Assembly (NCBI GenBank): GCA_964513365.1
Contig: CAZEMH010000001.1
Span: 1 to 53,757, forward strand
DNA: 53,757 bases
Direction of reading: 5' to 3'
Origin: DAOVIY01 sp964513365
Lineage (GTDB): Bacteria; Patescibacteriota; Minisyncoccia; UBA6257
Shown here: positions 45,253 to 53,741 of the stretch, piece by piece
Layout: each line of letters starts with the position of its first letter
Position numbering within the stretch: the stretch's first letter is position 1
Program-made: the position numbers and the translations under genes
The notes under the pieces: model-generated
What the model saw: the letters and a program-made list of their open reading frames with translations, nothing else
Told to the model about the DNA's origin: nothing
Databases searched by the model: none

Positions 45253-47357
45253 GTTGAAGACTGTTTACCCATTATTTCTTCAGTTATGTTAGAAGGAACT
45301 TCTTTATAACAATTGAATTCCATTGTAAATGTACCTCTACCTTCAGTCATAGAACGCAATCTTGTAGCAAACCCAAACATTTCTGCCAAAGGAACTTTTG
45401 CATTAATTACTTTCATCATACCCCTGTCATGCATACTTTCTACAAGACCTCTTTTTGAACTCAAATCACCCATAACATCTCCTAAGAATTTCTCAGGAAC
45501 AACTACTTCTAATTTCATTATTGGCTCTAAAAGAACTGGATTGGCTTTTTTTGCACCATCCTGAAAAGCCATAGAACCAGCAATTTTAAAAGCAAAATCT
45601 GAAGAATCTACATCATGAAAAGATCCATCATAAAGCGTAACTTTTATGTCAGACAATGGATAACCAGCTAAAACACCCTTTTCCAAAGCTTCTTCTACCC
45701 CTTTTTTTACCGCGGGAATAAATTCTTTAGGAATTGCTCCGCCTTTAATAACATCAACAAACTCAAATCCTTTTCCTCTTTCTAGGGGCTCTAATTTCAG
45801 CAAAACATGACCATACTGACCACGACCGCCTGATTGTCTAATATATTTACCTTCACTTTCAACACTTTTTTTAATAGTTTCTCTGAAAGCTACCTGTGGT
45901 TTACCAGTTTCCACCTTAAGATTAAACTCTCTTCTCATTCTATCAACTAAAATTTCTAAATGAAGTTCACCCATCCCGGAAATAATTGTTTCTGAAGTTT
46001 CTTCATCAGTTTTTACCTGAAAAGTTGGGTCTTCTTCAGATAATTTTTTCAATACTAAAGACATTTTTTCTTGATCAGATTTTGTTTGCGGTTCTACTTT
46101 TATAGAAATGACAGGGTCTGGAAAAGAAATTTTTTCTAAAATCACTGGATGATTAATATCACATAAAGTATCCCCTGTTCCTGTATTTTTCAAACCAACA
46201 GTAGCTGCTATATCGCCTGCGCGTATTTCTTCTAATTCTTCACGGCGATTAGAATGCATTTGCAATAATCTTCCAATCCTCTCTTGATTTGATTTATTGG
46301 CATTAAAAACATAATTACCTTTTTTAAATGTTCCAGAATAAACCCTAAAAAAATTTAATGTGCCAACATAAGGATCATTTGCTATTTTAAATACAAGCGC
46401 TGCAAAAGGTTTTTTATCATCAGGGAGACAAAGAACTTTTTCTCCTGTTTTTGGATGAATTCCTTCAACTGGTGGAACATCTATAGGAGAAGGAAGATAT
46501 TCTACAATTGCATCAATAAGAGGCTGCACTCCTTTATTCTTAAAAGAAGATCCGCAAAGAACTGGAACAATTTTTTCCTTAATAGTAGCTTCTCTCAATA
46601 CTTTCCTTATCTTTTCTTCGTCTGGTTCTTGGCCTTCTAAATACTGATTTAATAATTCTTCATCTTGCTCTACAACCTTTTCTATTAACAATTTTCTGTA
46701 TTCTTTAGCTTTTTCTATTAAATCTGCAGGGATTTCTTTTGACTCAATTATTTCACCTTTATCTCCTTTGAAATAAACAGCTTTCATTGTAATTAAATCC
46801 ACAACTCCTTCAAACTTATCTTCAGCTCCAATAGGTATATTAATTGGCTGTGCATTTGGAGTTAACCTTTCATAAATAGATTCTAAGCCCTTATAAAAAT
46901 CAGCTCCTATTCTATCCATTTTGTTAATAAAACACATTCTTGGAACTTTGTATTTATCAGCTTGATGCCAAACTGTTTCTGACTGAGATTCTACTCCAGC
47001 CACTCCATCAAAAATAACAACAGCACCATCAAGAACCCTTAAAGACCTCTGTACTTCAGCTGTAAAATCAATATGCCCAGGAGTGTCAATAATATTTATC
47101 CTATATTGATAATTAGTATCTTTATCCCTGTAAGTAGGTGTCCAAAAACAAACAGTAGCAGCAGAGGTAATTGTAATTCCTCTTTCTCTTTCTTGGTCCA
47201 TCCAATCCATCACAGTATCCCCATCATCTATGTTTCCTATCTTATGAGATATTCCTGTATAAAATAAAACGCGCTCGGTAGTGGTTGTCTTGCCTGCATC
47301 AATGTGAGCTATAAAACCAATGTCCCTTATTTTCTCAATAGGATATATTTTATTCAT
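45249..47357 (-). CDS. fusA: elongation factor G
   Basis: A 702-residue EF-G (translocation and ribosome recycling). G1 AHIDAGKTTTTERVLFYTG, switch region RERGITITSAATV, G3 DTPGHIDFTAEVQRSLRVLDGAV and G4 NKMDR are present, and domains II-V reach the usual end MTEGRGTFTMEFNCYKEVP. 9 bp after rpsG. Confidence 0.97.
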   Translation of the reverse strand: MNKIYPIEKIRDIGFIAHIDAGKTTTTERVLFYTGISHKIGNIDDGDTVMDWMDQERERGITITSAATVCFWTPTYRDKDTNYQYRINIIDTPGHIDFTAEVQRSLRVLDGAVVIFDGVAGVESQSETVWHQADKYKVPRMCFINKMDRIGADFYKGLESIYERLTPNAQPINIPIGAEDKFEGVVDLITMKAVYFKGDKGEIIESKEIPADLIEKAKEYRKLLIEKVVEQDEELLNQYLEGQEPDEEKIRKVLREATIKEKIVPVLCGSSFKNKGVQPLIDAIVEYLPSPIDVPPVEGIHPKTGEKVLCLPDDKKPFAALVFKIANDPYVGTLNFFRVYSGTFKKGNYVFNANKSNQERIGRLLQMHSNRREELEEIRAGDIAATVGLKNTGTGDTLCDINHPVILEKISFPDPVISIKVEPQTKSDQEKMSLVLKKLSEEDPTFQVKTDEETSETIISGMGELHLEILVDRMRREFNLKVETGKPQVAFRETIKKSVESEGKYIRQSGGRGQYGHVLLKLEPLERGKGFEFVDVIKGGAIPKEFIPAVKKGVEEALEKGVLAGYPLSDIKVTLYDGSFHDVDSSDFAFKIAGSMAFQDGAKKANPVLLEPIMKLEVVVPEKFLGDVMGDLSSKRGLVESMHDRGMMKVINAKVPLAEMFGFATRLRSMTEGRGTFTMEFNCYKEVPSNITEEIMGKQSST

Positions 47358-47366
47358 AATATTAAT

Positions 47367-47834
47367 TTAAAAACGGAAACGAGCAAAAGCACGATTTGCT
47401 TCAGCCATACGATGTGTTTCTTGCTTCTTTCTCATTGCTGCTCCTTCTTCCTTAGAACCTAAAATTAATTCTTCAGCTAATCTTTCTGCCATTGTTTTTC
47501 CTTTTTTAGCACGTGAAGCATTAATAATCCAGCGACAAGCTAAAGTAGTTTTTCTGTATTCAGGAACAGCCTGTGGAACTTGATAATTAGCTCCTCCAAT
47601 CCTTCTGCTTTTAACTTCTATTTCCGGAGAAATATTTTGAATAGCTAAATTAAAAATACTCAACGGATCTTGTTTTGTTTGTTTCTTTATACTTTCCATA
47701 GTATCGTAAAAAACTTTTTTAGCAATTGACTTTTTACCATCCTTCATTAAATAATTAATAAAACGTGTTACTAAAGCACTTTTGTAAATCAAATCTGGTT
47801 CGTAATTTTTTTCTTGTCTATGTTTCCTTCTCAT
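47367..47834 (-). CDS. rpsG: 30S ribosomal protein S7
   Basis: A 155-residue S7. FINYLMKDGKKSIAKKVFYDTME, RRIGGANYQVPQAVPEYRKTTLACRWIINASR and KKQETHRMAEANRAFARFRF are diagnostic. It starts with a short basic MRRKHRQEK. 6 bp after rpsL. Confidence 0.96.
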   Translation of the reverse strand: MRRKHRQEKNYEPDLIYKSALVTRFINYLMKDGKKSIAKKVFYDTMESIKKQTKQDPLSIFNLAIQNISPEIEVKSRRIGGANYQVPQAVPEYRKTTLACRWIINASRAKKGKTMAERLAEELILGSKEEGAAMRKKQETHRMAEANRAFARFRF

Positions 47835-47840
47835 AATAAA

Positions 47841-48254
47841 TTATCCCTTTGTTTTTTTTGTTCCATATTTACTCCTTTGCTGTTTTCTTCCTTCTACTCC
47901 AGTAATATCATGTTTGCCACGAACTACATGATAACGCACACCTGGCAAATCTTTTACTCTTCCTCCTCTTACTAAAACGATTGAATGTTCTTGAAGATTA
48001 TGCCCTTCTCCTGGAATATATGCGGTAACCTCCATACCATTGCTTAATTTAACTCGAGCTACTTTTCGCAAAGCAGAATTTGGTTTTTTAGGAGTTGCTG
48101 TAAAAACTTTTAAACAAACACCTTTTTTAAAAGAAGATGGATGATGACTTGGTCTATTTTTTATAGTATTAAAAGAAAAAGACAGAGCAACAGATTTGCT
48201 CTTTTTTATAATCGGCTTTCTCTCTTTTTTAATTAATTGATGTAAAGTGGGCAT
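47841..48254 (-). CDS. rpsL: 30S ribosomal protein S12
   Basis: A 137-residue S12 at the decoding centre. TPKKPNSALRKVARVKLSNGMEV and GGRVKDLPGVRYHVVRG carry the streptomycin-contact Lys and the Asp that is methylthiolated in E. coli. The start at 48254 (MPTLHQLIKKERKP) fits homologues; an in-frame codon at 48293 would lie on the -35 box. The promoter lies 11 bp before the ATG, so the mRNA is nearly leaderless. First gene of the str-S10-spc cluster. Confidence 0.96.
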   Translation of the reverse strand: MPTLHQLIKKERKPIIKKSKSVALSFSFNTIKNRPSHHPSSFKKGVCLKVFTATPKKPNSALRKVARVKLSNGMEVTAYIPGEGHNLQEHSIVLVRGGRVKDLPGVRYHVVRGKHDITGVEGRKQQRSKYGTKKTKG

Positions 48255-48264
48255 AATAGAAAAT

Positions 48265-48293
48265 AGTTTAGCAAATAAGCGGTTTTCTGTCAA
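48265..48293 (-). promoter_or_regulatory. promoter of the str operon, near-leaderless
   Basis: TTGACA (48288-48293), 17-bp spacer ending TTTGC, TAAACT (48265-48270). Predicted start near 48258, about 4 bases before the rpsL ATG. The -35 abuts the stop codon of the protease gene. Confidence 0.75.
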
Positions 48294-48914
48294 TTAACTA
48301 AGCGGAATTCCAGTTAAAGTTGAAAATAATAAATATATGAGCGGTAGAATAATACCTCCTCCAAGCATAATAAAAAGGAATAAAAGAATTATGCCATATC
48401 GATGAAGAAAAATTTCCAATTCACGAGATTGAAAAAAATAAAATAATATTTTTGAGCCATCTAATGGAGGAATTGGTAATAAATTAAATACGCCTAAAAC
48501 TAAATTAATCCATACAATAAACATCAAAAAAGGCAAAAGCGATACAAACGAAGAAGTTGTAATTATTATTCTAATAATTAACCCAAAAACAAGAGCCAAA
48601 GAAAAATTAGACAATGGTCCGGCAAAAGCTAATATAGCTGAATCACGTCGAGGCATTTTAAGATTTAATGGATTGTAAGGAACAGGTTTAGCCCAACCAA
48701 ATATAAAACCAGTTTTCATTAAAATTAACATCAAAGGAACAAGAACAGACCCAATTGGATCTAAATGTTTTAATGGGTTTAATGTTAAACGCCCCATTTT
48801 CTCTGCTGTGTCATCGCCCAAACGCAAAGCAGCTAATCCATGAGAAACTTCATGAACAACAACAGAAAACAAAAGAATTATAAGTTGAAAAATTAAAGGG
48901 ACTTCTGCAAACAT
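48294..48914 (-). CDS. site-2-type intramembrane metalloprotease (M50 family)
   Basis: A 206-residue membrane protein with about six TM helices. The zinc site HEVSHG is in FSVVVHEVSHGLAALRLGDD (about 18-37), and the third ligand Asp is in NLVLGVFNLLPIPPLDGSKILFYF. It is a short form without PDZ or CBS domains, like many Gram-positive/CPR homologues of unknown substrate. It comes after the terminator at 48976-49006 and before the str promoter, so it is a single-gene unit. Confidence 0.9.
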   Translation of the reverse strand: MFAEVPLIFQLIILLFSVVVHEVSHGLAALRLGDDTAEKMGRLTLNPLKHLDPIGSVLVPLMLILMKTGFIFGWAKPVPYNPLNLKMPRRDSAILAFAGPLSNFSLALVFGLIIRIIITTSSFVSLLPFLMFIVWINLVLGVFNLLPIPPLDGSKILFYFFQSRELEIFLHRYGIILLFLFIMLGGGIILPLIYLLFSTLTGIPLS

Positions 48915-48975
48915 AAATTTAAAAATATTTAATTAATTATTTATATTGTATCATTTTTTTATCTTTTTTAAAAAC

Positions 48976-49006
48976 GATAGCAGGTATGATAAATATACCT
49001 GCTATC
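48976..49006 (-). terminator. terminator after the 122-aa membrane-protein gene
   Basis: A perfect 12-bp stem GATAGCAGGTAT / ATACCTGCTATC with a 7-base loop, followed on the minus strand by GTTTTT, 24 bp after the stop at 49031. Confidence 0.85.
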
Positions 49007-49030
49007 TTCATTTCATTAATAACTAATTTT

Positions 49031-49399
49031 CTAAATCAGCATCTTGAAAACATAATAAGCAACAATCAATAAAACTACACCCATCACTCTATAAACAATA
49101 TCAGAAATTCCAGTCCAATATCTCAACATAGCATCCATCTTACTCTTTGGCAAAACTAATAAACATAATCCTTTAATACCCGCTAAAACAGCCAAAACCT
49201 GAATTAATAAAGGGGCGCTTACTAACTCTGCAGATTGCCAAAACAAAACAGCAACTATTAGAGCTATTATTCCCCACACCCAATAAGGACCACTATGTGA
49301 AAGCTTCACAGAAAAATCCTTGGCTTTCTTAGGAAGAATAAGCGCTAAAACTCCAAAAATTCCCCATAATACTATAAGAAGATAAAGCATCCAATTCAT
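49031..49399 (-). CDS. hypothetical membrane protein, about 4 TM
   Basis: A 122-residue protein, mostly hydrophobic, with helices at about 3-22, 38-58, 62-83 and 100-121. A KKAKDFSVKLSHSGPYWVWG loop follows the first helix, and LPKSKMDAMLRYW precedes the last. The two halves look alike (VLALILPKKAKDFSV.. and LCLLVLPKSKMDAML..), suggesting an internal duplication. No family is recognised. It has its own promoter, the conserved two-hairpin leader and its own terminator. Confidence 0.7.
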   Translation of the reverse strand: MNWMLYLLIVLWGIFGVLALILPKKAKDFSVKLSHSGPYWVWGIIALIVAVLFWQSAELVSAPLLIQVLAVLAGIKGLCLLVLPKSKMDAMLRYWTGISDIVYRVMGVVLLIVAYYVFKMLI

Positions 49400-49417
49400 A
49401 TTTTTATTTTTTAAAAA

Positions 49418-49473
49418 TTTACATACCCGAGTTTTATTCTATAAAATTTAGGTAGGTGAATCGACCTTTATCC
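49418..49473 (-). promoter_or_regulatory. conserved two-hairpin 5'-UTR element, copy 2
   Basis: Read on the minus strand: TAAAGGTCGATTCACCTA, then CCTAAATTTTATAGAATAAAA, CTCGGG and TATGTAAA. It aligns with copy 1 (15401-15455) with one indel; AGGT/ACCT pairing is kept, and the second stem is kept only partly. Confidence 0.6.
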
Positions 49474-49485
49474 TATTTTACTACT

Positions 49486-51006
49486 TTATTTTATATTATA
49501 CAATTCCAATTTTTGCAAAGCATGTTTAGCTAAAATCAATCTTTGCTCACTATCAGTATAAAAAGTACACAAAATATCATTCTTTTTTACTTTTTCTCCA
49601 ATGGACTTATTTAAATAAATTCCTGCTTCTTTCGTTGAAGGCGTACCTAATAATCCACAGATCTTATTCAAGTTTTTATTATGAATAGATTGGATTAATC
49701 CATTTTTAATAGACTTTAATTTATAAGTGACTTCACCTAAAGGAAGTTCTTCAGAATCAATATTTGAATTCCCCCCCTGCGCTTTTATAATTTCTTGCAT
49801 TTTTCGAAAAGCATTTTTTGATCGTAAGCTTTCTAAAGCTAATTTTTTTCCATTTCCTTTTTTTGCTTTTCCGACTAATTCCAATAAATACCCTGATAAT
49901 AATATGGCTTTTTTTTCTAAATCTCTTGGCCTGTTTTCTTTTTGTTGTAAAACTCTTAATACATCTCTCGCTTCCAAACAAGGACCAACGCCTTTTCCTA
50001 TAGGACCCATTGTTTTTTGAGAAACAATTTTAATTTTAATATTAAATCTCTTTGATAAATATAAAAATAAATTTTTAACGAACCGAATATCTTTTTTATT
50101 TGAAATTTTTGCGGTAGGCCCAATTGGCATATCTATTACCAAATAATTAATTCCAGTAGCTATTTGCTTGGACATAATGCTGACAACCATTTTAGAATAA
50201 GGTTCCAATCCTAATCTACGGGTAATTTTAATAAACCTATCATCAGCAGGAGCTAATCTTAAAGCTCCTCCCCAAATTAAACAACCATTTGTTTTTTTAA
50301 CAACTCTTTTTATTTTTTCCAGAGACAAACTTACTGGCGCCAATACTTCCATTGTATCTGCCGTTCCAGCTGCGGAAGTTATCGCTCTGGAAGAAGTTTT
50401 TGGAATTGTAATTCCATAACTTGCCACAATTGGAACTATTATAGGGCTAACGCGATTGCCTGGAATTCCTCCAATAGAATGTTTATCAGCTGCAACTTTT
50501 CCAAATTTTATCATATCCCCTGTCTCACTAATGGCTTTTGTTAAATAATAAACTTCTTCTTTAGAAAAATTCTTTTCATCAAACGCAGAAGCAATAAAAA
50601 AAGCTAATTCTAAATCATTAACTCTGTACTTAGTTATATCAGAAACCAAAACACGCATCTCTTTATAAGATAGTCTCTTCCTATTCAATTTTTTATGAAT
50701 AAATTTAAGAGAAGGGGCATGACCAGCAAGTTTTAATTCTAATAAATTACCTGCTTTAATCTTATATCTATTAGTAATGTCTCTAAAAAGCCCGACTTCT
50801 CCTTTTTTTACCAAGGATTTTGTAATATCTACTGCTATTTCTGTCTGTTTTTCTTTCCACTTAACAACTAATTCATCGCCTGGCCTAACCCCAAACTTTT
50901 TCCCATCTTTTTCATTAATAATAAGAATCCAAGGATAACCTGTTTTGATATCCAAATATTTAACTTTGAGAAAAAAAATGCCTTTTGTTTTTGAATTGTT
51001 TTTCAT
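49486..51006 (-). CDS. AMP phosphorylase (archaeal-type, thymidine phosphorylase family)
   Basis: A 506-residue protein. The N-terminal domain of about 95 residues (VKYLDIKTGYPWILIINEKDGKKFGVRPGDELVVKW) is what separates archaeal-type AMP phosphorylase from plain DeoA. The catalytic part has KHSIGGIPGNR (about 175-185), SSRAITSAAGTADTMEVLAPV (about 205-225), and GGALRLAPADDRFIKI. The known reaction is AMP + phosphate to adenine + ribose-1,5-bisphosphate, the first step of the archaeal/CPR AMP-RuBisCO salvage route. Neither the isomerase nor RuBisCO is in the window. 3 bp after prs. Confidence 0.93.
   Translation of the reverse strand: MKNNSKTKGIFFLKVKYLDIKTGYPWILIINEKDGKKFGVRPGDELVVKWKEKQTEIAVDITKSLVKKGEVGLFRDITNRYKIKAGNLLELKLAGHAPSLKFIHKKLNRKRLSYKEMRVLVSDITKYRVNDLELAFFIASAFDEKNFSKEEVYYLTKAISETGDMIKFGKVAADKHSIGGIPGNRVSPIIVPIVASYGITIPKTSSRAITSAAGTADTMEVLAPVSLSLEKIKRVVKKTNGCLIWGGALRLAPADDRFIKITRRLGLEPYSKMVVSIMSKQIATGINYLVIDMPIGPTAKISNKKDIRFVKNLFLYLSKRFNIKIKIVSQKTMGPIGKGVGPCLEARDVLRVLQQKENRPRDLEKKAILLSGYLLELVGKAKKGNGKKLALESLRSKNAFRKMQEIIKAQGGNSNIDSEELPLGEVTYKLKSIKNGLIQSIHNKNLNKICGLLGTPSTKEAGIYLNKSIGEKVKKNDILCTFYTDSEQRLILAKHALQKLELYNIK
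49490..49518 (-). promoter_or_regulatory. promoter of the 122-aa membrane-protein gene
   Basis: TTGCAA (49513-49518), 17-bp spacer, TATAAA (49490-49495), inside the last codons of the AMP phosphorylase gene. Start near 49483, about 16 nt before the leader element. Confidence 0.5.
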
Positions 51007-51009
51007 TTT

Positions 51010-51897
51010 TTAAATCAATTTGTTGTTCAAAATACACATTGCTAATTCTTTAGTAATATCAACCGAAGATTGAGAATTTTCCAAAGTGTTTGTAAATACA
51101 ATTTTTTTAGGATTTATTTTACTTAATTCTTCTATTGCTTTATCTCCAAATATAGAATGAACAAAAGCAAAACTAATTGTTTTGGCTTTAAGCTCCTGCG
51201 CAATTTTAGCAGCTTGTAAAATAGTCCTACCAGTTGAAACAATATCATCGACAATAATAACGTCTTTATCTGTAAAATCATAGTTCCTATCAAACAAAAA
51301 ACTTATTTTCCCTGTTTTAATATCTCTTTCTTTTTCAAAAACTACTTTTTCAGCAGGAAATTTTTTACAAAAATCATCAACAAACGCTTTTGATTCTTTA
51401 TCAGGCCCAACAACAATTACATTATCTGTGTTAAAATTTTCAAATTCTTCTGCTAAATCTTGAAAAAGAAAGATATTATATGCTGGAATTTTAAACAAAT
51501 CTCCAATCTTTTTTCTATGCTCATGCATATTGCAGGTAATAAAAACATCCGCATTCTTTTCTATTAATTCAGCAATGTACAACGAAGAAAGTGGTTCGCC
51601 TTCTCGAAAAATAGAATCTTGGCGTGCATAAGGAAGATAGGGCATAATACATATTGTTTCTTGCGTAAGCTCTTTTATCTTTCTCAGTAATAAAAAATAC
51701 TTAATTAAATAAGCATTAATATCTTCTTTTTGTTTTTTCTGAAAAACTAAAATAGCTTTATTAACTTTTTCTTCTTTTTCCAAGCGTGGTTGTACCTCTC
51801 CATCAGGAAAAACTCTATCTTCTATTAAAATAAAATCCAAATTAAGTTGCTGAGCTAATTTCTTGGCTAACTCATCCCCTATTACTAAATTTTTCAT
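51010..51897 (-). CDS. prs: ribose-phosphate pyrophosphokinase
   Basis: A 295-residue PRPP synthetase (ribose-5-phosphate + ATP to PRPP + AMP). Motifs: FPDGEVQPRLE, PYLPYARQDSIFREGEPLSS, CNMHEH, VVGPDKESKAF and the PRPP loop VIIVDDIVSTGRT. It is shorter than the bacterial class I enzyme and closer to archaeal forms. The ATG at 51897 is preferred over a TTG at 51909. The product AMP is the substrate of the next enzyme in the operon. Confidence 0.93.
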   Translation of the reverse strand: MKNLVIGDELAKKLAQQLNLDFILIEDRVFPDGEVQPRLEKEEKVNKAILVFQKKQKEDINAYLIKYFLLLRKIKELTQETICIMPYLPYARQDSIFREGEPLSSLYIAELIEKNADVFITCNMHEHRKKIGDLFKIPAYNIFLFQDLAEEFENFNTDNVIVVGPDKESKAFVDDFCKKFPAEKVVFEKERDIKTGKISFLFDRNYDFTDKDVIIVDDIVSTGRTILQAAKIAQELKAKTISFAFVHSIFGDKAIEELSKINPKKIVFTNTLENSQSSVDITKELAMCILNNKLI

Positions 51898-51917
51898 AAA
51901 TATAATCAAATAATCTA

Positions 51918-52235
51918 TTATTTAATATGTTCAATACCTTTTTTCTTCTTTGTTTTACCTATAAATCTCAGCACATAAATAGTAGCAAGAGCTAATGCAA
52001 TGCTTACTATAATTGCATAAATAAACTTAGCTAAAATAGTATCTTTGCTCATTGGAAACAAATATTCTACCAAAGCCATTGATACATCCCTCCATGCTAA
52101 ACCAGCTACAAAACCAAAAGCTGCAATAATATAGCCCGCTGTTAGCTTTCTTAAATCTCTTTCTACTCTGCTTTTTTCGTCTTCTAATGTTCTTATTTTT
52201 TCCTTAAGTTGATATAATTGTTTTAAATTATACAT
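51918..52235 (-). CDS. DUF5654-like two-TM protein
   Basis: A 105-residue protein. An N-terminal coiled coil (about 3-30, LKEKIRTLEDEKSRVERDLRK) precedes two TM helices (about 33-49 and 70-92) with GLAWRDVSMALVEYLFP between them. The A-G-L-A-W-x-x-x-x-x-x-L pattern followed by a FIYAIIVSIALALATIY helix resembles DUF5654. No function is known. Overlaps rsmI by 8 bp. Confidence 0.65.
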   Translation of the reverse strand: MYNLKQLYQLKEKIRTLEDEKSRVERDLRKLTAGYIIAAFGFVAGLAWRDVSMALVEYLFPMSKDTILAKFIYAIIVSIALALATIYVLRFIGKTKKKKGIEHIK

Positions 52236-52929
52236 AATTTTTATAAATAATTATTGTAAATTCTCCTTTTATTTTATCATCTTTTATTTTTTTTACCACC
52301 TCATCGATTGTTCCTCTGTAAATTGTTTCAAATTTTTTAGTTAATTCCCGGCAAACAATTACTTGTAAATTAAGATTAATTTCTTCAGATTTTTTACTAA
52401 TCTCTTCTAATGTTTTAATAATTCTATGAGGTGATTCATAAAAAATAACAGGATGTTTTAAATCTACCAACTGACGAAGTAATTCTTCAAAAAATTTATT
52501 TCTTTTTTTCTTGTGTGGAGGAAATCCTAAAAAAGTGAATCTATCCATTGGAAAGCCAGAAATAGAAGCTGCGCTTATTAAAGCTGAACAGCCCGGGATT
52601 GGAATAATTGATACATCAATATTTTCTTTAATAAGAAACTCTATTAATTTATTCCCTGGATCAGAAATTCCGGGAGTTCCTGAATCAGAAACTAATGCCA
52701 AGTTTTTTCCTTTTTTTAATAAATCAACTATGTAATTTACTTTTTTAAGTTGCGAATGTTGGTGATAGCTTAAAACTGAAGTTTCGATATTATAACGTGA
52801 TAGTAATTTTCTTGTTACTCTAGTATCTTCGCACAATATTATATCAACTTCTTTTAAAACGCGAATAGCTCGCAAAGAGATGTCTTCTAAATTTCCTATT
52901 GGAGTGGCAACAATAAATAAATCTGCCAT
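52228..52929 (-). CDS. rsmI: 16S rRNA 2'-O-ribose C1402 methyltransferase
   Basis: A 233-residue RsmI. MADLFIVATPIGNLEDISLRAIRVLKEVDIILCEDTR, LVSDSGTPGISDPG, IPIPGCSALISAASISGFP and PVIFYESPHRIIKTLEEI are the signature segments of this tetrapyrrole-methylase-fold enzyme. The C-terminal domain is short. 6 bp after the HD gene. Confidence 0.95.
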   Translation of the reverse strand: MADLFIVATPIGNLEDISLRAIRVLKEVDIILCEDTRVTRKLLSRYNIETSVLSYHQHSQLKKVNYIVDLLKKGKNLALVSDSGTPGISDPGNKLIEFLIKENIDVSIIPIPGCSALISAASISGFPMDRFTFLGFPPHKKKRNKFFEELLRQLVDLKHPVIFYESPHRIIKTLEEISKKSEEINLNLQVIVCRELTKKFETIYRGTIDEVVKKIKDDKIKGEFTIIIYKNYV

Positions 52930-52935
52930 TTCATT

Positions 52936-53598
52936 TTAAAGTAATTTAAAATTATTAATTATCAGACCAAACTTATAACCTAAAAACTTTGCCGCTTTTC
53001 TGCAATAAACCATTCTGTCTGTAAAAATTTCAAAGTATTCAATTATTGGCACAAAATTAGTATCTATTTTAAGAATTAAAGTAATTAATTTTTTCTTTTT
53101 GTTAATTCTTACTCTTGATATCTTTGTGGCAAAATTAACCCTATCATGTATATCTTCTTTGATTTTCTTGGGTTTTTTATTAACAACCCTTGAACGGCGT
53201 ACATCTGTTTTATCAGCTAAAACAACTATCGCGGCAATAATATTGGAAAAATTCATTTCATCTTTATCATGATTAGAAATTGCGTTCATAATTATTGCCA
53301 ATTCCTCTGGAGTAAAATCCTGATTAAAAACTTGATAAAACAATAAAGCGCCGAAATAATGATGATGGCTTCTACTTAAAAAATTTCCCATATCATGACA
53401 AAAGCCGGCAATAGCCGCCATTTCCTGTTCTTGTTTTGAAAAACCAATTTCCTTAGCAATTGTTCTTGCCCGAGCAGCAACAATTTTGGCATGAGATAAA
53501 CTATGCTCTGTATAGCCTGCTGCTATTAAAGATTCATCTGATTGTTTAATAAATTCTAAAACCTGGGAATTCTTTTTAACTTTATTTAAACTTATCAT
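52936..53598 (-). CDS. HD-domain phosphohydrolase-like protein
   Basis: A 220-residue HD-fold protein. Ligands are His36 (TEHSLSHAKIV), H68-D69 in GFCHDMGNFLSRSHHH, and a later D in VVLADKTDVRRSR. The extra His cluster (78-80) fits the metal site of the wider HD superfamily. The substrate is unknown; a nucleotide or cyclic-nucleotide phosphate is likely. The C-terminal 60 residues are strand-rich and basic. First gene of the rsmI-DUF5654-prs-AMP phosphorylase run. Hairpin RNA D ends 51 bp upstream. Confidence 0.87.
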   Translation of the reverse strand: MISLNKVKKNSQVLEFIKQSDESLIAAGYTEHSLSHAKIVAARARTIAKEIGFSKQEQEMAAIAGFCHDMGNFLSRSHHHYFGALLFYQVFNQDFTPEELAIIMNAISNHDKDEMNFSNIIAAIVVLADKTDVRRSRVVNKKPKKIKEDIHDRVNFATKISRVRINKKKKLITLILKIDTNFVPIIEYFEIFTDRMVYCRKAAKFLGYKFGLIINNFKLL

Positions 53599-53629
53599 AT
53601 TAATTAATATTTTATTCTTTGTATATTTT

Positions 53630-53638
53630 ATTATACCA
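53630..53638 (-). promoter_or_regulatory. extended -10 promoter of the HD-rsmI-prs operon
   Basis: TGGTATAAT on the minus strand (-10 at 53630-53635), with no good -35; upstream is the T-tract of hairpin RNA D. The operon could start here or by read-through from the RNA D promoter. Confidence 0.5.
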
Positions 53639-53649
53639 TCAAAAAGAGC

Positions 53650-53707
53650 AAAAAAAAATGCTGCTGCCCATTGATATATAGCAAGCTACATATCTCAAGA
53701 CAACAGC
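53650..53707 (-). ncRNA. hairpin RNA family, copy D
   Basis: Predicted 58-nt RNA. Outer stem TGCTGTTGTC / GGCAGCAGCA (53699-53708 with 53659-53668), loop TTGA / AATG, inner stem GATATGTAG / CTATATATC (9 bp with one wobble; 53686-53694 with 53673-53681), closed by CTTG, then T9. Relative to copy A the outer stem has A-U changed to G-C at the same pair, which is covariation. Confidence 0.7.
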
Positions 53708-53713
53708 ACTTCC

Positions 53714-53741
53714 ATTATAGCAAAGAAAAATATTTTGTCAA
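53714..53741 (-). promoter_or_regulatory. promoter of hairpin RNA D
   Basis: TTGACA (53736-53741), 16-bp spacer ending TTTTTCTTTGC, consensus TATAAT (53714-53719) with extended -10. The spacer is almost the same as in copy B. The window ends 16 bp upstream, so a DnaA box cannot be assessed. Confidence 0.8.
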
